Source: an uncultured Myxococcales bacterium (GTDB lineage Bacteria; Myxococcota; Myxococcia; Myxococcales; Myxococcaceae). Taken from it: a DNA stretch of 64,000 nt. A program made the translations under genes and the position numbers. Numbering within the stretch: position 1 is the first letter of the stretch; every line of letters starts with the position of its first letter. The notes under the pieces were generated by a model. The model worked only from the letters and a program-made list of their open reading frames with translations, ran no database searches and was not told where the DNA came from. Positions 33,522 through 41,668 of this stretch are shown in pieces. The stretch spans positions 1 to 64,000 of the forward strand of contig CALJKW010000051.1 of NCBI GenBank assembly GCA_937980205.1. Direction: 5' to 3'.

Positions 33522-34438
33522 CACAGGCTCGCAGTCACCGGCGTCGGCGGCGGCTTGAGCTTCTGGTTGTACGTGTCCGCGAGATCGACGTCCTCTTTCT
33601 CGGAGGTCGGCACCGTGCTGAGCACCGCTCCGAAGATGACGGCGGCGAGGCCCAGCCCGGCGGTGATGGCGCCGGACACGAGCGGCCACGGAGTCGTCTC
33701 GAGGCACGGCCCCTTCGCCGCCGGTGTCCCGCCGTAGCGCACGCAGCTGATGTTCGCCGGCTGCAGCACCATCAAGATGGCGCCGACGGTCATCGCCACC
33801 GAGCCGAGCGAGTATGCGAGCGTCTTCGTCGTCACGCGGCGCCCGTACGACGCGTCGAGGTCGGGCCGGCCGACGATGCGGTAGAAGGTGCCGCGCGACA
33901 TCCACCGGCCGTCCTGCGTGAAGTTCCCCGCGTCGACCACGAGGTAGCCGGGCCACCGCTCGCGCGGCGGCAGGTGCGGCAGGAACATCGGAGGAGGCGG
34001 CGGCGACGAGGCGTGCGACTCCTCCTCGCGCGGAGGCTCGGGCGCGGCCGGCGGCGGCGGCGCAGGCTCGGGAGCCGGCTGCGGCGGGTTGCCCTTCAGC
34101 GCCGACGCGGGGTCGATCATCACCGCGGCCACGAGCGCGAGCGACTCGTCGATGGCTCGGCACGACGCTCCGTCCTGCACGACCTCGCGTGAGCCCTTCA
34201 CCGTGCCGTCGGCGTCGACGAGCGTCAGCCTCGCGCGCCACCGCCGGGCTCCCTCGGCGCGGACGTAGCCCTCGATGATGACGTCGGGCTTCGCGCCGAA
34301 CATCGGGCGGCCGAGCTTCTTCTCGATCGCCTCGGCGAGCTCGGCAGCCCCGATGCAGCCGTCGGGGGCCTTGAACTTCATGCCCCAGCGCGGCTCGGCG
34401 GCGAGCAGCGCGATGAGCAGCGCGCTACCGACACTCAT
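33521..34438 (-). CDS. Unknown exported membrane protein with Pro-rich middle
   Basis: 305 residues. A short hydrophobic start (SALLIALLAAEP) and an N-terminal domain with the look of a periplasmic secretin-like or PEGA-type fold (APDGCIGAAELAEAIEKKLGRP) are followed by a Pro/Glu linker (125-160) and two membrane spans (LAYSLGSVAMTVGAILMVL and SGAITAGLGLAAVIFGAVL). The gene overlaps the Cys-rich lipoprotein upstream by 14 bases and the glutaredoxin gene downstream by one, so all three are one operon. Function unknown. Confidence 0.65.
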   Translation of the reverse strand: MSVGSALLIALLAAEPRWGMKFKAPDGCIGAAELAEAIEKKLGRPMFGAKPDVIIEGYVRAEGARRWRARLTLVDADGTVKGSREVVQDGASCRAIDESLALVAAVMIDPASALKGNPPQPAPEPAPPPPAAPEPPREEESHASSPPPPPMFLPHLPPRERWPGYLVVDAGNFTQDGRWMSRGTFYRIVGRPDLDASYGRRVTTKTLAYSLGSVAMTVGAILMVLQPANISCVRYGGTPAAKGPCLETTPWPLVSGAITAGLGLAAVIFGAVLSTVPTSEKEDVDLADTYNQKLKPPPTPVTASL

Positions 34439-34853
34439 AGATGCTCGTGAAGCCGGGCTTGAGCAGGCACGTCAGGCCGGGGCAACAGGGAGAAGACGTG
34501 CTGCCGGGCGTGCACTCCTCGCCGGCGGTGTCGCAGAAGGCGCAGCGCTCGTTCCGGCAGAAGTAGCCGTTGCAGCAGTAGAGGCCGAGCGAGGCCTTGC
34601 ACGCGTCGTTGTACGTGCCGCACTGGTTGGTCGTGCCGCCGCCGCCGCTGGTGCCCCCACCGGCGCCGGACATTCCGCCCGCGCCGCCGCCAGAACCGAC
34701 GCCGATGCCGCTGCCGCACTGGGCTCCGTTGCGCTCGGCGCCGCCCTCGAAGCAGATGCCCTTGTCGCAGCAGCCGAACGCGCAGGTCTCGGGGCCGCAC
34801 TCGAAGGAGCAGCCCGCCGTCAGCAGCAAGAGCAGGGGAAGCGCGCGAAGCAT
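34425..34853 (-). CDS. Cys-rich lipoprotein with Gly-rich linker
   Basis: 142 residues from ATG 34853; an in-frame TTG at 34868 would add five. The lipobox is LLTAGCS. Two Cys clusters (CGPETCAFGCCDKGICF, and later YCCNGYFCRNERCAFC, PCCPGLTCLL) flank a GSGGGAGG-type linker. The pattern is that of disulfide-knotted surface proteins of myxobacteria. First gene of the operon whose third product carries an exported glutaredoxin domain. Confidence 0.7.
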   Translation of the reverse strand: MLRALPLLLLLTAGCSFECGPETCAFGCCDKGICFEGGAERNGAQCGSGIGVGSGGGAGGMSGAGGGTSGGGGTTNQCGTYNDACKASLGLYCCNGYFCRNERCAFCDTAGEECTPGSTSSPCCPGLTCLLKPGFTSIYECR

Positions 34854-34872
34854 CCGCGCCAGACGCAATACC

Positions 34873-35823
34873 TCAACCCGCGGCAGGAGCGCGAACGACG
34901 ACCTCGGGCACCTGGTCGTCGGCGACGTCCTCGGGCTTGACCCAGTCGCGGTCCGGCTCGGGGGGAGGCAGCACCACCGGCGTCCCGTCGTAGCGCAGCC
35001 GCCGCGCGGGATAGATGAACGCCTTGAAGATGTAGACGAACAGGTTCTTCTGCTCGAGCGCGGGGTGAATCGTCGGCGCGAACCGCTTCGCGTGCTCCGC
35101 GGGAGCGAGGCTCCAGTGCAGGCCCGGCTCGTCGTGGTGGATGCCGTGGTACCCGTTGTTGAAGCAGAGCCAGTTCATGACGCTGCCGACGAAGTTGCGC
35201 GAGTGGTTGACCGGGTGGTTCTCGTCGCAGCCGTCGTGCTGCAGGTAGTTGATGCTGACGATGGCCCAGTTCGCGAAGAGGTGCGGAACCCAGACGAACA
35301 GCAGCGCCGAGCGCCAGTCGAGCAGGGTGAGGCCGATCTTCACGGACCAGACCACCACCGCCTCGAGCATCAGCTGCTTGTTCCACTCGCGCGCGTGAGG
35401 CCCCTTGAGCTTCTTGTAGCGGGCGTTGCCGCGCAGAATCGACGGCGTCACCGCGACCATGAAGAAGAGGACGTTGAGCAGGTTCCATTTGAAGCGCACC
35501 TTCGTGGTGCGCATCACGTCTTCAGCGGCCTGCGTGAAGCGGTGGTGCGACAGGTTGTGCCCGGGGATGTAGTCGCTGATGGGGAAGCCGTACGAGAGCG
35601 ACACCCAGACCTGCAGCGCCTTGTTCATCCACCGCCGGGTGAAGACCGGCGAGTGCACCACGTTGTGCGCGATGACGGCGCAGAACCACGAGACCAGCGC
35701 GGTCACGACGACCCAGAGCGCGGCCAGCCAGCCGGTCGGCTTGAGGAGAAAACCGCCCGCGCAGAGGACGGCATAGGTGATGAGCATGCCGAGGGTGCGA
35801 GTGTCGGCGCGGTAACGCAGCAT
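34873..35823 (-). CDS. Membrane fatty acid desaturase
   Basis: 316 residues. The three histidine boxes that bind the di-iron centre are HNVVH (53-57), HNLSHH (89-94) and HGIHH (226-230), with extra His near YLQHD. Four membrane segments are visible around them. It would introduce double bonds in acyl chains of membrane lipids or related hydrophobic substrates. The ferredoxin or cytochrome donor is not nearby. It diverges from the DUF2238 gene with 28 bases between starts. Confidence 0.9.
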   Translation of the reverse strand: MLRYRADTRTLGMLITYAVLCAGGFLLKPTGWLAALWVVVTALVSWFCAVIAHNVVHSPVFTRRWMNKALQVWVSLSYGFPISDYIPGHNLSHHRFTQAAEDVMRTTKVRFKWNLLNVLFFMVAVTPSILRGNARYKKLKGPHAREWNKQLMLEAVVVWSVKIGLTLLDWRSALLFVWVPHLFANWAIVSINYLQHDGCDENHPVNHSRNFVGSVMNWLCFNNGYHGIHHDEPGLHWSLAPAEHAKRFAPTIHPALEQKNLFVYIFKAFIYPARRLRYDGTPVVLPPPEPDRDWVKPEDVADDQVPEVVVRAPAAG

Positions 35824-35851
35824 CGGCTTCGTCCTTTAAGCTGCCGGCAAT

Positions 35852-36490
35852 TTGGAACGCAAGCTCCCGCTCGTCCTGCTGGTGGCGTTGATTGCGGTTT
35901 TCATTTTCACCTTCGCGCTGACACCCGAGAGCAAGCTCAACTGGCTGCTCGAGGTCGGGCCCGGGCTCATCGGCGCCGCGGTCTGTGTGGCCACGTACCG
36001 CCGCTTTCCGCTCTCGACGTTCGTGTACGTGCTCATCTTCGTACACGTCCTCATCCTCGCGTACGGCGGCTTCTACACGTACGCGAAGGCGCCGCTGGGC
36101 GAGTGGATGAAGGGCCTCACCGGCAGCACGCGCAACGACTACGACAAGATCGGCCACTTCGCGTTCGGGTTCTTCCCCGTCTTCACCATCCGCGAGATCT
36201 ACCTGCGGCTGCAGCTGATGAAGGACGGCGGGTGGCTCAACTTCACGCTCGTCTCCATCGTCGCGGGCTTCGCGGCGGTCTACGAGCTCATCGAGTGGGC
36301 GGCCGCGCTCGTGCTCGACCCGGCGGGCGGCGACGCCTTCCTGGGCACCCAGGGCGACATTTGGGACGCCCAGAAGGACATGGCCTACGCGATCGTCGGC
36401 GCGACGCTCGGCCTGTTGCTGCTCCGAAAACTGCACCAGCGCTCGATGGAGCGACTCGGCCACCGAGGTGCCCGCGAAGCGGGCGCCTAG
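35852..36490 (+). CDS. DUF2238/YjdF-type inner membrane protein
   Basis: 212 residues from TTG 35852 with five or six membrane spans. The motifs NDYDKIGHFAFGFFPVFTIRE, FAAVYELIEWAAAL and GDIWDAQKDM are typical of DUF2238. The conserved acidic and His residues in or near the membrane suggest an ion-linked role, but the family has no proven activity. The tail is basic. Confidence 0.85.
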   Translation: MERKLPLVLLVALIAVFIFTFALTPESKLNWLLEVGPGLIGAAVCVATYRRFPLSTFVYVLIFVHVLILAYGGFYTYAKAPLGEWMKGLTGSTRNDYDKIGHFAFGFFPVFTIREIYLRLQLMKDGGWLNFTLVSIVAGFAAVYELIEWAAALVLDPAGGDAFLGTQGDIWDAQKDMAYAIVGATLGLLLLRKLHQRSMERLGHRGAREAGA

Positions 36491-36496
36491 AGCGCG

Positions 36497-37036
36497 TCAC
36501 TTCTCGTGCACCGACACCTCGATGATGATCGGCTCCTTGCCGGGGTACTGCACCTTCACCTTCGAGGTCCCGGAGTCGTCGGCGAGCAGGAACAGTGACG
36601 ACTGGGTCGTGTTGACCTCCTGGCCGTCCCGGTAGTCCTCGAGGGTCTTCGCGTTGGTCCAGTACGGCCGCACCGCGGTGCCGGAGACGAACACCTCGGC
36701 CTCCTTCTTCGGCTCGTCGATGAGCAGCTCGCGGACCTCGCCGATGAGCAGCTCGATGGGCTCTTTGATGTCGGAGACCTTCTTGGGCACCTGGCCGAGC
36801 TTCGCGGCGACGGAGCGCCGCTTGCCCTCGGCGACCTCGGAGTCGTAGCGCTCTTTGGGGATGATCTCCTGCTTCGCGCCGGGTGTGGGCTTCACCACCT
36901 CGATGGGCGTGCCGTTGACCATCTGGGTCTGAACGGTCTCGTCACTCCAGACGAGGACCCAGTCGCTGCGCTCGAGCGCGCGGAAGCCGGCACAACTGCA
37001 CAGCGCCAACAGGGCACCTACTGTCAGTCGTCGCAT
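36497..37036 (-). CDS. Unknown lipoprotein, 179 aa
   Basis: From ATG 37036 (MRRLTVGALLALCSC, a lipobox); an in-frame GTG at 37054 is possible. The mature part has mixed strands and helices, with FVSGTAVRPYWTNAKTLEDYRDGQEV and a C-terminal domain KVKVQYPGKEPIIIEVSVHEK. No family recognised. Its start is 50 bases from the divergent cydA start, so the two share a short regulatory space. Confidence 0.65.
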   Translation of the reverse strand: MRRLTVGALLALCSCAGFRALERSDWVLVWSDETVQTQMVNGTPIEVVKPTPGAKQEIIPKERYDSEVAEGKRRSVAAKLGQVPKKVSDIKEPIELLIGEVRELLIDEPKKEAEVFVSGTAVRPYWTNAKTLEDYRDGQEVNTTQSSLFLLADDSGTSKVKVQYPGKEPIIIEVSVHEK

Positions 37037-37086
37037 GGGCGGCGACGTTGCCACAAAAGCGTGGGCCTGAGGATTACGTTCGTGCC

Positions 37087-38400
37087 GTGACCGAAGCGCT
37101 CTTCGCCCGCGGGCAGATGGCGTACTCGCTCGCGTTCCACATCGTCTTCGCGGCGGTGGGCATCGCCATGCCGCTGCTGATGGTGCTCGCCGAGGTGCAG
37201 TGGCTGCGCACGCGCGACGCCGAGTACCTCGACCTCGCGAAGAAGTGGATGAAGGGCACCGCGGTGTTCTTCGCCGTCGGCGCCGTCTCGGGCACGGTGC
37301 TGTCGTTCGAGCTGGGCCTGTTGTTCCCGCGCTTCATGGAGCACGCCGGCCCCGTCATCGGCATGCCGTTCTCGCTCGAGGGCTTCGCGTTCTTCACCGA
37401 GGCCATCTTCCTCGGGCTGTACTTCTACGGCTGGAACCAGCTGAAGCCCTGGGTGCACGTCGCGTGCGGCGCGGTGGTGGCGCTCTCCGGCGCGCTGTCG
37501 GCGCTGTTCGTCACGCTGGTGAACGCGTGGATGAACACGCCCTGCTGCTTGAAGGGCGACGACGTCGATCCACTGGGGGCGATGGCGACTCCCTTCGCGT
37601 TCCACGAGGTGGTGCACGGCACACTCGCGGCGTACATGGCGACGGCGTTCGCGGTGGCGGCGATTCACGCGTGGCAGCTGCTGCGGGGGCGCGCGCCGAT
37701 TCCTGCGGCCGCCGGCGAGCCCGGCGCTGCGGCCGCTGTTCCGGGCGGGGCCCGGAACCGCTCGCCGGCGTCCGCGTCGTTCCACTCGAAGGCGCTCGGG
37801 CTGTCGCTCGCGGTGGGGCTGCCGGTCGCGCTGGTGCAGCCGCTCGTGGGCCATCATGCGGGGCAGATGGTCGCGGTGCACCAGCCGATGAAGCTCGCCG
37901 CGCTCGAGGGGCACCTGAAGACGGGGCCGCGGGCTCCCATCTCGGTCGGCCCCGTCGAGATTCCCGGCGGGCTCTCGCTGCTCGCGTTCGGAGACATGAA
38001 CGCGGTGGTGCAGGGCCTCGAAGAGGTGCCGGAGGCCGACCGCCCGCCGTACGTGGTGAGGCTCTCGTGGCTCGTGATGGTGGGCCTCGGCTCGCTCGCG
38101 ATGGCGTATGCGGGGCTGACCGGGCTGATGGTGCTCCGGCGGCGCGGGGTGCCGACGGACCGGCGGTGGCTGTGGGCCACGGTGCTGCTCGGGCCCGCGG
38201 GCGTCATCGCGCTCGAGGCGGGGTGGATCGTGACGGAGGTCGGGCGGCAGCCGTGGATCATCTACAAGGTGATGCGGACGGTGGACGCGGTGACTCCCGT
38301 GACGGGGCTGTGGGCGCCGTTCGTGGGGTTTGCGGTGATTTACGCGGGGCTCGCCGGGGTCGTGGCGGGGGTGCTTTGGCGGCAGGTGAGGGCGACATGA
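37087..38400 (+). CDS. cydA: Cytochrome bd quinol oxidase subunit I
   Basis: 437 residues from GTG 37087; TTG 37048 in frame is less likely because family N-termini begin close to the first span. H18 (SLAFHIVF) corresponds to a haem b595/d ligand; GFAFFTEAIFLGLY carries the conserved Glu; QPMKLAALEG belongs to the quinol loop; GWIVTEVGRQPW is the family signature. The quinol loop is short, so this is a CydA of the short-loop class. With CydB it reduces oxygen to water at high affinity. Confidence 0.95.
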   Translation: MTEALFARGQMAYSLAFHIVFAAVGIAMPLLMVLAEVQWLRTRDAEYLDLAKKWMKGTAVFFAVGAVSGTVLSFELGLLFPRFMEHAGPVIGMPFSLEGFAFFTEAIFLGLYFYGWNQLKPWVHVACGAVVALSGALSALFVTLVNAWMNTPCCLKGDDVDPLGAMATPFAFHEVVHGTLAAYMATAFAVAAIHAWQLLRGRAPIPAAAGEPGAAAAVPGGARNRSPASASFHSKALGLSLAVGLPVALVQPLVGHHAGQMVAVHQPMKLAALEGHLKTGPRAPISVGPVEIPGGLSLLAFGDMNAVVQGLEEVPEADRPPYVVRLSWLVMVGLGSLAMAYAGLTGLMVLRRRGVPTDRRWLWATVLLGPAGVIALEAGWIVTEVGRQPWIIYKVMRTVDAVTPVTGLWAPFVGFAVIYAGLAGVVAGVLWRQVRAT

Positions 38401-38414
38401 AGCGCACTCAACTG

Positions 38415-38492
38415 CCGGGTGCGCGTGCGGGTTCGCGTTCGGCGACTCTGTGCCGGCGCGAGCCCCCGAACGCGAACGCGAACCCGAACCCG
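38415..38492 (+). repeat. GGTTCG-repeat hairpin within the cydA-cydB spacer
   Basis: Arm 38415-38441 (units of GCGGGTTCGCGTTCGG) pairs almost fully with 38465-38492 (CCGAACGCGAACG...CCCGG). ATTTTCC follows directly, as in a terminator, yet the downstream gene is cydB. The left flank CAACTGCCGGGT is shared with 53774-53785. It may set the CydA:CydB ratio by partial termination, or be an inserted element tolerated in the operon. Confidence 0.7.
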
Positions 38493-38500
38493 GATTTTCC

Positions 38501-39406
38501 ATGAGCGCGATAGACGCCCTGGCGCTCATCATGCTGGCGGCGCTGACGCTCTACGCGCTCCTCGCCGGCGCCGACTTCGGCGGCGGCGTCTGGGACCTCT
38601 TCGCCACCTCTCCGGCCCAGCGCAAGCTCATCACCCGGGCGATGGCCCCCGTCTGGGAGGCCAACCACGTCTGGCTCATTCTCCTCATCGTCGTTCTCTT
38701 CACCGCGTTCCCTCCGGCGTTCGCGCGGCTGCTGACGGTGCTGCACGTGCCGCTCACGCTGATGCTGGTGGGCATCGTGCTGCGCGGCAGCGCGTTCGTC
38801 TTTCGCCAGTACGGCGGAGGCGGCGAGCGCGCAGACCTCGGGTGGGGCCGCGTCTTCGCCGTGTCGAGCATCGCGACTCCCATCTTCCTCGGCGCGTCGC
38901 TCGGCGTGATGACCACCGGCGCGCACTGGACGTCTCTGTTCTGCCTGCTCGTCGGGTTCTTCACGCTCTCGCTGTTCGCGATGCTCGCGGCCGTGTACCT
39001 CACCGTCGAGGACGCCGAGCTCGCTCCTGCGTTTCGCGTCCGCGCGCTGGCCGCGGCGGTCGCGGCGGGTGCGCTGGCGGCGCTGACCGCCATCGCCGCG
39101 CCGGTGCAGCTCGTCTCGTGGCCGTTCATCGCCGCCGGCGCCGCGCTGGGGCTCTCGGTCATCGCCACGCTGTGGACTCGGCGTTACCTCGTGGCGCGCG
39201 CGCTCGCGGTGCTGCTGGTGACCCTCGTCGTCGCCGGCTGGGGGCTCGCCCAGCACCCGTATCTGCTCGTGCCGACGCTCACGCTCCACGACGCCGCGGC
39301 ACCCGCGGCGACCCTGCGGCTGTTGTTACCGACGCTCGGCGTCGGCGCCGTCGTGCTGTTCCCGTCGCTCTACTGGCTGATGCGCGTCTTCAAGCGCGTC
39401 GCGTAG
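38501..39406 (+). CDS. cydB: Cytochrome bd quinol oxidase subunit II
   Basis: 301 residues from ATG 38501, with eight or nine membrane spans. LLAGADFGGGVWDLFA and PVWEANHVWLILLIV are the standard CydB signatures, and HVPLTLMLVGIVLRGSAFVFR follows. It pairs with CydA to hold the oxidase in the membrane. The spacer to cydA is 100 bases and is occupied by a long hairpin. No cydX-like small gene or cydCD genes follow. Confidence 0.95.
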   Translation: MSAIDALALIMLAALTLYALLAGADFGGGVWDLFATSPAQRKLITRAMAPVWEANHVWLILLIVVLFTAFPPAFARLLTVLHVPLTLMLVGIVLRGSAFVFRQYGGGGERADLGWGRVFAVSSIATPIFLGASLGVMTTGAHWTSLFCLLVGFFTLSLFAMLAAVYLTVEDAELAPAFRVRALAAAVAAGALAALTAIAAPVQLVSWPFIAAGAALGLSVIATLWTRRYLVARALAVLLVTLVVAGWGLAQHPYLLVPTLTLHDAAAPAATLRLLLPTLGVGAVVLFPSLYWLMRVFKRVA

Positions 39407-39433
39407 GAGCATCGAAGCGCGGTTCACCGCACC

Positions 39434-40693
39434 TCAGAGCGCGACGTCGAACGTCGAGTGAGGCTCGGTGTTCGCCGCGCGGGCGGTCTCGGTCATCGAC
39501 GGGTCGGCCTTCTTCTCGACCGCCTCCCACAGCTCGAGGAAGCGCCAGCCCATGCCGTCGATCGCCTCGCGCGGAAAGCCGTGCTTCTCGAGCGCGCTCC
39601 AGAGCGCGGGCACGTCGCTCGTGTTCCTCAGGCCGTGCTCGCAGCTGCCGCCCGGGCCGGGGCGCCTGATCATCCCGTTGAAGTCGGAGCCCAGCGTGAG
39701 CTGCGCCGGCGGCACGACGGTGGCCAGGTGCAGCCAGTGCGCGACCGTGTCGTCGCACGTGTTCGGCACGAAGCCTTCCCACCTCGCGCTGCCCGGCACG
39801 TTCGCGACCTGGTGATCCGACGCGGTGAGCCCGACCATGCCGCCGCTCTTCGCGATGCGCGCGGCCAGCTCGTCGGGGATGTTGCGCTCCATCGGCAGCA
39901 GCGCGCGCGAGCCGCCGTGCGAGTTGATCACCGGCGCTCCGTACTCTTCGCTCAGGCTGAGCGCCGCGCGGCTCGTCTCGTCGGACGCGTGCGCGAGGTC
40001 GACGATGATGCCGAGCTGCAGCATGCGCTTCACCGCGTCGACCCCGAGCTCGGACAGCCCCTTCGCGTTCAGGCCGTCGGTGAGCTTCGAGAACACGTTG
40101 TACATGAACTGCCCGCTCGCGGCGCCGCCGAGCGAGGTGTCTCCGAAGTGCACGACGGTGATGCTGCGCACGCCCGCGGCGTAGAGCCGGTCGACGTCTT
40201 CGATCGAGCGGATGCCCTCGCCGCCCTCGATGGCGGGCACGAGCGCGATGCGCCCGATGGCGATCTGCTTTCGCGCCTCGGCAGGTGACGTGACGAACGC
40301 GAAGTCCGGCTGCTCGCGGCAGAACTGCTCGAGCTGCGCGACCTGGTACAGCGTCTCGTCCATCGAGCTGCGGCCCGGCCGCAGGCGCACCGGCGGCCAG
40401 ATGGTGGCGAGCGCGAGCTGCCCTCCGCCCTCGAGGAGGTGCGAGGCGGCGATCTGGTTCGTGGTCTTGGGACGCGACGACCAGGTGAGGACGCCGTCGC
40501 CCGGCTCGCCGCTGAAGAAGGGCTTCGCCTGGCGCTTCATCGTCACGTGCAGGTGCGTGTCGACGGTGAGCCGCTTCGGTGGAACCGAGACGCTGATCAG
40601 CAGCACGGCCGCGAGGACGCTCACACGCGCGGCAGACCACATCCAACCGTCCAAGACAACACGGGAAATCGCGCCAAAACCACGACGCAACAT
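39434..40693 (-). CDS. Membrane dipeptidase (renal dipeptidase family)
   Basis: 419 residues from ATG 40693; ATG 40642 would give a cleaner signal peptide (MWSAARVSVLAAVLLISVSV) and is a fair alternative. The zinc site begins DTHLHVT (normally D-x-H/G-x-D), then VPAIEGGEGI with the bridging Glu, INSHGGSRALLP, and LTLGSDFNGM near the end. Members cut dipeptides, including D-amino acid ones. The export signal suggests periplasmic or surface action. It converges on cydB with 27 bases between. Confidence 0.88.
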   Translation of the reverse strand: MLRRGFGAISRVVLDGWMWSAARVSVLAAVLLISVSVPPKRLTVDTHLHVTMKRQAKPFFSGEPGDGVLTWSSRPKTTNQIAASHLLEGGGQLALATIWPPVRLRPGRSSMDETLYQVAQLEQFCREQPDFAFVTSPAEARKQIAIGRIALVPAIEGGEGIRSIEDVDRLYAAGVRSITVVHFGDTSLGGAASGQFMYNVFSKLTDGLNAKGLSELGVDAVKRMLQLGIIVDLAHASDETSRAALSLSEEYGAPVINSHGGSRALLPMERNIPDELAARIAKSGGMVGLTASDHQVANVPGSARWEGFVPNTCDDTVAHWLHLATVVPPAQLTLGSDFNGMIRRPGPGGSCEHGLRNTSDVPALWSALEKHGFPREAIDGMGWRFLELWEAVEKKADPSMTETARAANTEPHSTFDVAL

Positions 40694-40718
40694 GTCAAGG
40701 AAATGTAGCCTGGGGTGG

Positions 40719-40748
40719 TTGGAGGTAACCCCTCTTTTGGTGTATAGC
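40719..40748 (+). promoter_or_regulatory. Possible sigma-70-type promoter
   Basis: TTGGAG, 18 bases, TATAGC, in an unusually AT-rich 90-base spacer ahead of the TPR/propeller/pseudokinase operon. The match is partial (three and four of six consensus bases). Confidence 0.35.
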
Positions 40749-40783
40749 GCGCGACCCCTGTTGCTCGAATCGGAGACGGTCTT

Positions 40784-41668
40784 TTGGTCCTCGCGCTGCT
40801 CACGACGCTGACGCTGCATCAGCTGCCGGGTCCTGTGGCGCTGCCAGGCGCTGCAGAGCAGGAGCGCTTCAAGGCGTACTTCCAGAAGGGCGAAGAGCTC
40901 TACTCGCAGGGCGAATACGGCGCGGCGATCTGGAACTTCCGCCAGGCCGACTCGATTCGCGTCACGCCCGAGGTCGCGTTCGACCTCGCCAAGTGCCACG
41001 AGAAGCTCGCCGACCTCGCGTTCGCGACGTTCTGGTACCGCCAGTACCTCAAGCGCGCGCCCAACGCGAACGACGCGCTCGACGTCGCCGAGCGCGTGGG
41101 CACCGTGCTCGCGCGCGCCGAAGGCGAGGGCCGCGGGCTGCTCGAGCTGAACTCTCCGGGCGCGACCGACGTGGTGGTGAACAACGTGCGCTTCGCCGAG
41201 CCGCCGGTCGCGATGTTCCTGCCTCCGGGCGAGTACGAGGTGGCCGCGCGCTTCCCGTCGGGCGTGAAGACGATGGTGACGCAGATTCGCACCGGCAAGA
41301 CCACGCCGCTCATGTTCGAGCCGATGCCACCGCCGCTGCTCGATGCTTCGAACGACGAGCCGCTCGTGATTGGGAAGGCGCCGTCGCGGCCGGTGAACAA
41401 GATTCGCCTGCTGGGCATCGGCTCGGCCGTGCTCGGCGTCGTCGGCCTCGGCGTCGGCATCCCCTTCGGGGTCATGTCGACGGGCAACGCCGCGCGCTGC
41501 TGCAGCATGATGCCCGACCCCGCGCTCAGCCAGATGGAGCGCCAGCGCCTCGCGAACGAAGCCAACAGCCAGGCCGTCATCGGCAACATCGGCGTCGCGG
41601 CCGGCATCGTGCTGCTCGCGGCCGGCGCCGTGCTCATCGTCATGTCGCTGTTGGGAGTGGGGGGATGA
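40784..41668 (+). CDS. TPR protein with C-terminal membrane segments
   Basis: 294 residues from TTG 40784, with GGAG eight to ten bases upstream. A short signal-like start precedes TPR units (AEQERFKAYFQKGEELYSQG, then FDLAKCHEKLADLAFATFWYRQYLK). A PEGA-like strand domain follows (NSPGATDVVVNNVRF...PPGEYEVAARFPSG). Two membrane spans are near the end (LLGIGSAVLGVVGLGVGIPFG and GIVLLAAGAVLIVMSLL). It overlaps the next gene as ATGA. Probably an envelope scaffold; no enzyme motif. Confidence 0.75.
   Translation: MVLALLTTLTLHQLPGPVALPGAAEQERFKAYFQKGEELYSQGEYGAAIWNFRQADSIRVTPEVAFDLAKCHEKLADLAFATFWYRQYLKRAPNANDALDVAERVGTVLARAEGEGRGLLELNSPGATDVVVNNVRFAEPPVAMFLPPGEYEVAARFPSGVKTMVTQIRTGKTTPLMFEPMPPPLLDASNDEPLVIGKAPSRPVNKIRLLGIGSAVLGVVGLGVGIPFGVMSTGNAARCCSMMPDPALSQMERQRLANEANSQAVIGNIGVAAGIVLLAAGAVLIVMSLLGVGG

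Noticed and set aside
40694..40999. N-terminal extension of the dipeptidase to 40999
   Set aside because: It would run antisense through the TPR gene and its promoter region and would bury the signal peptide; a start at 40693 or 40642 is preferred.
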